Assembly (NCBI GenBank): GCA_947628595.1
Contig: CANRAN010000106.1
Span: 1 to 5,034 of the forward strand
Direction of reading: 5' to 3'
DNA length: 5,034 nt
From: an uncultured Clostridia bacterium
Lineage (GTDB): Bacteria; Bacillota; Clostridia; Oscillospirales; Acutalibacteraceae
Each line of letters starts with the position of its first letter. Positions within the stretch are counted from its first letter, which is position 1. The notes below the pieces were generated by a model that was not told the DNA's origin, did no database searches, and saw only the letters and a program-made list of their open reading frames with translations. Positions 4,693 through 5,034 of the stretch are shown here, piece after piece. The position numbers and the translations under genes were made by a program.

Positions 4693-5034
4693 TTAACCTC
4701 CCCCTCCTTTCAGAATCTGAAGTAGTGTATCGTTTTTTTCTTCCGCCTTATTTAATGCGATACTGCCAATCTTCGCCCGACTTTGCGGACTGAGTGAAAG
4801 CTCGTTGCATATTCTAAAAAAATCCTGAGTATATCCCTTACGAATACTCATAATGTCTTTATCGGTTAAAAGAGCGGGATCGTTATTAATCATCTGTTCC
4901 AGCTGCTGTAATCGGTCAATTACAACAGCCCCCTCAGCAATAACATAGCAATCCAGCTCCCCGATAAGCTCCGTCATTTCAAACATATTTTTAATCTTAT
5001 TAAAAATTTTCCGCTGTTCCGCCGTAAGCTTATA
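4693..5034 (-). CDS. terS: Terminase small subunit, P27 family (5' end outside window)
   Basis: Recognises phage DNA and loads the large subunit. The reading frame is open to the window edge: 16 codons (YKLTAEQRKIFNKIKN) precede the first ATG at 4986, and they fit the LTxEQxxIF opening of the conserved P27/Terminase_4 core. The ATG is therefore internal and the real start lies beyond 5034. Further family signs are the LDCYVIAEGAVVIDRLQQLE helix, DYT-like GYTQDFF, and LSLSPQSRAKIG near the C-terminus. About 113 residues are visible of a family usually near 150, so the DNA-binding N-terminus is mostly missing from view. The C-terminal KGGGG is encoded by the AAAGGAGGGGGAGG stretch that serves as ribosome binding site for the large subunit. 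Confidence 0.9.
   Translation of the reverse strand, partial: YKLTAEQRKIFNKIKNMFEMTELIGELDCYVIAEGAVVIDRLQQLEQMINNDPALLTDKDIMSIRKGYTQDFFRICNELSLSPQSRAKIGSIALNKAEEKNDTLLQILKGGGG

Noticed and set aside
4693..4986. Complete 97-aa small terminase starting at ATG 4986
   Set aside because: The frame continues upstream to the window edge with residues that match the P27-family core, so the ATG is internal and the gene is partial.
1..5034. CRISPR arrays, tRNA genes, insertion sequences, attachment sites
   Set aside because: No regularly spaced repeats, cloverleaf-like sequence, transposase motif or terminal inverted repeats were seen on either strand.

Overview
The window is the head-packaging and head-maturation module of a tailed, HK97-type (siphovirus-like) phage or prophage. 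Every supported gene lies on the minus strand, so the transcription order runs from high to low coordinates: small terminase (5' end cut by the window) > large terminase > portal > small Cys/His protein > Tad2-like protein > prohead protease > first 12 codons of the presumed major capsid protein. P27-type small terminase, HK97-type portal, strong AGGAGG-like ribosome binding sites, TTG/GTG starts and moderately AT-rich sequence point to a phage of Bacillota, probably an anaerobic gut Clostridia host. That host call is inference from style; there is no host gene or attachment site here.

Region by region (minus strand): 5034-4693 is the partial small terminase and 4689-3004 the large terminase with both ATPase and nuclease motifs. 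At 3025-1202 a portal protein (about residues 1-435) is joined through a glycine-rich linker (446-459) to a C-terminal ADP-ribosyltransferase (ART) domain with an apparently complete R / STS / ExE active site. At 1199-1002 is a 65-residue Cys/His protein of unknown function, translationally linked to the portal-ART gene. At 933-679 is an 84-residue DUF2829 protein, the family of the Thoeris anti-defence protein Tad2. At 608-39 is the prohead protease, and 36-1 is the start of the capsid gene. There is no stretch of 300 bases without a gene.

The unusual part is 1690-640. An otherwise compact structural operon carries an enzyme domain fused to the portal, an adjacent small unknown gene and an anti-defence gene. 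Two intrinsic terminators (994-965 and 680-641) bracket the Tad2-like gene, and each is followed by a near-identical leader (T tract, TATACC, CAAAAT, GAAAGG, start codon). This looks like an accessory cassette built into the head operon. By hand count the ART-coding part (1201-1620) is about 33% G+C, against about 44% in a same-sized piece of portal core (1861-2280), which fits modular acquisition.

Working model (inference): the terminases, portal, protease and capsid build and fill the head. The portal carries up to twelve ART domains per virion, which could act in assembly or be released and delivered to the next host, as the head-packaged ART Alt of phage T4 is. The Tad2-like protein would sequester nucleotide immune signals made by the host. 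The 65-residue protein is a candidate partner or antidote for the ART domain. Two start sites deserve correction relative to the longest reading frames: the Tad2-like gene should start at GTG 933 and the protease at TTG 608, because the longer frames run back through the terminator hairpins.
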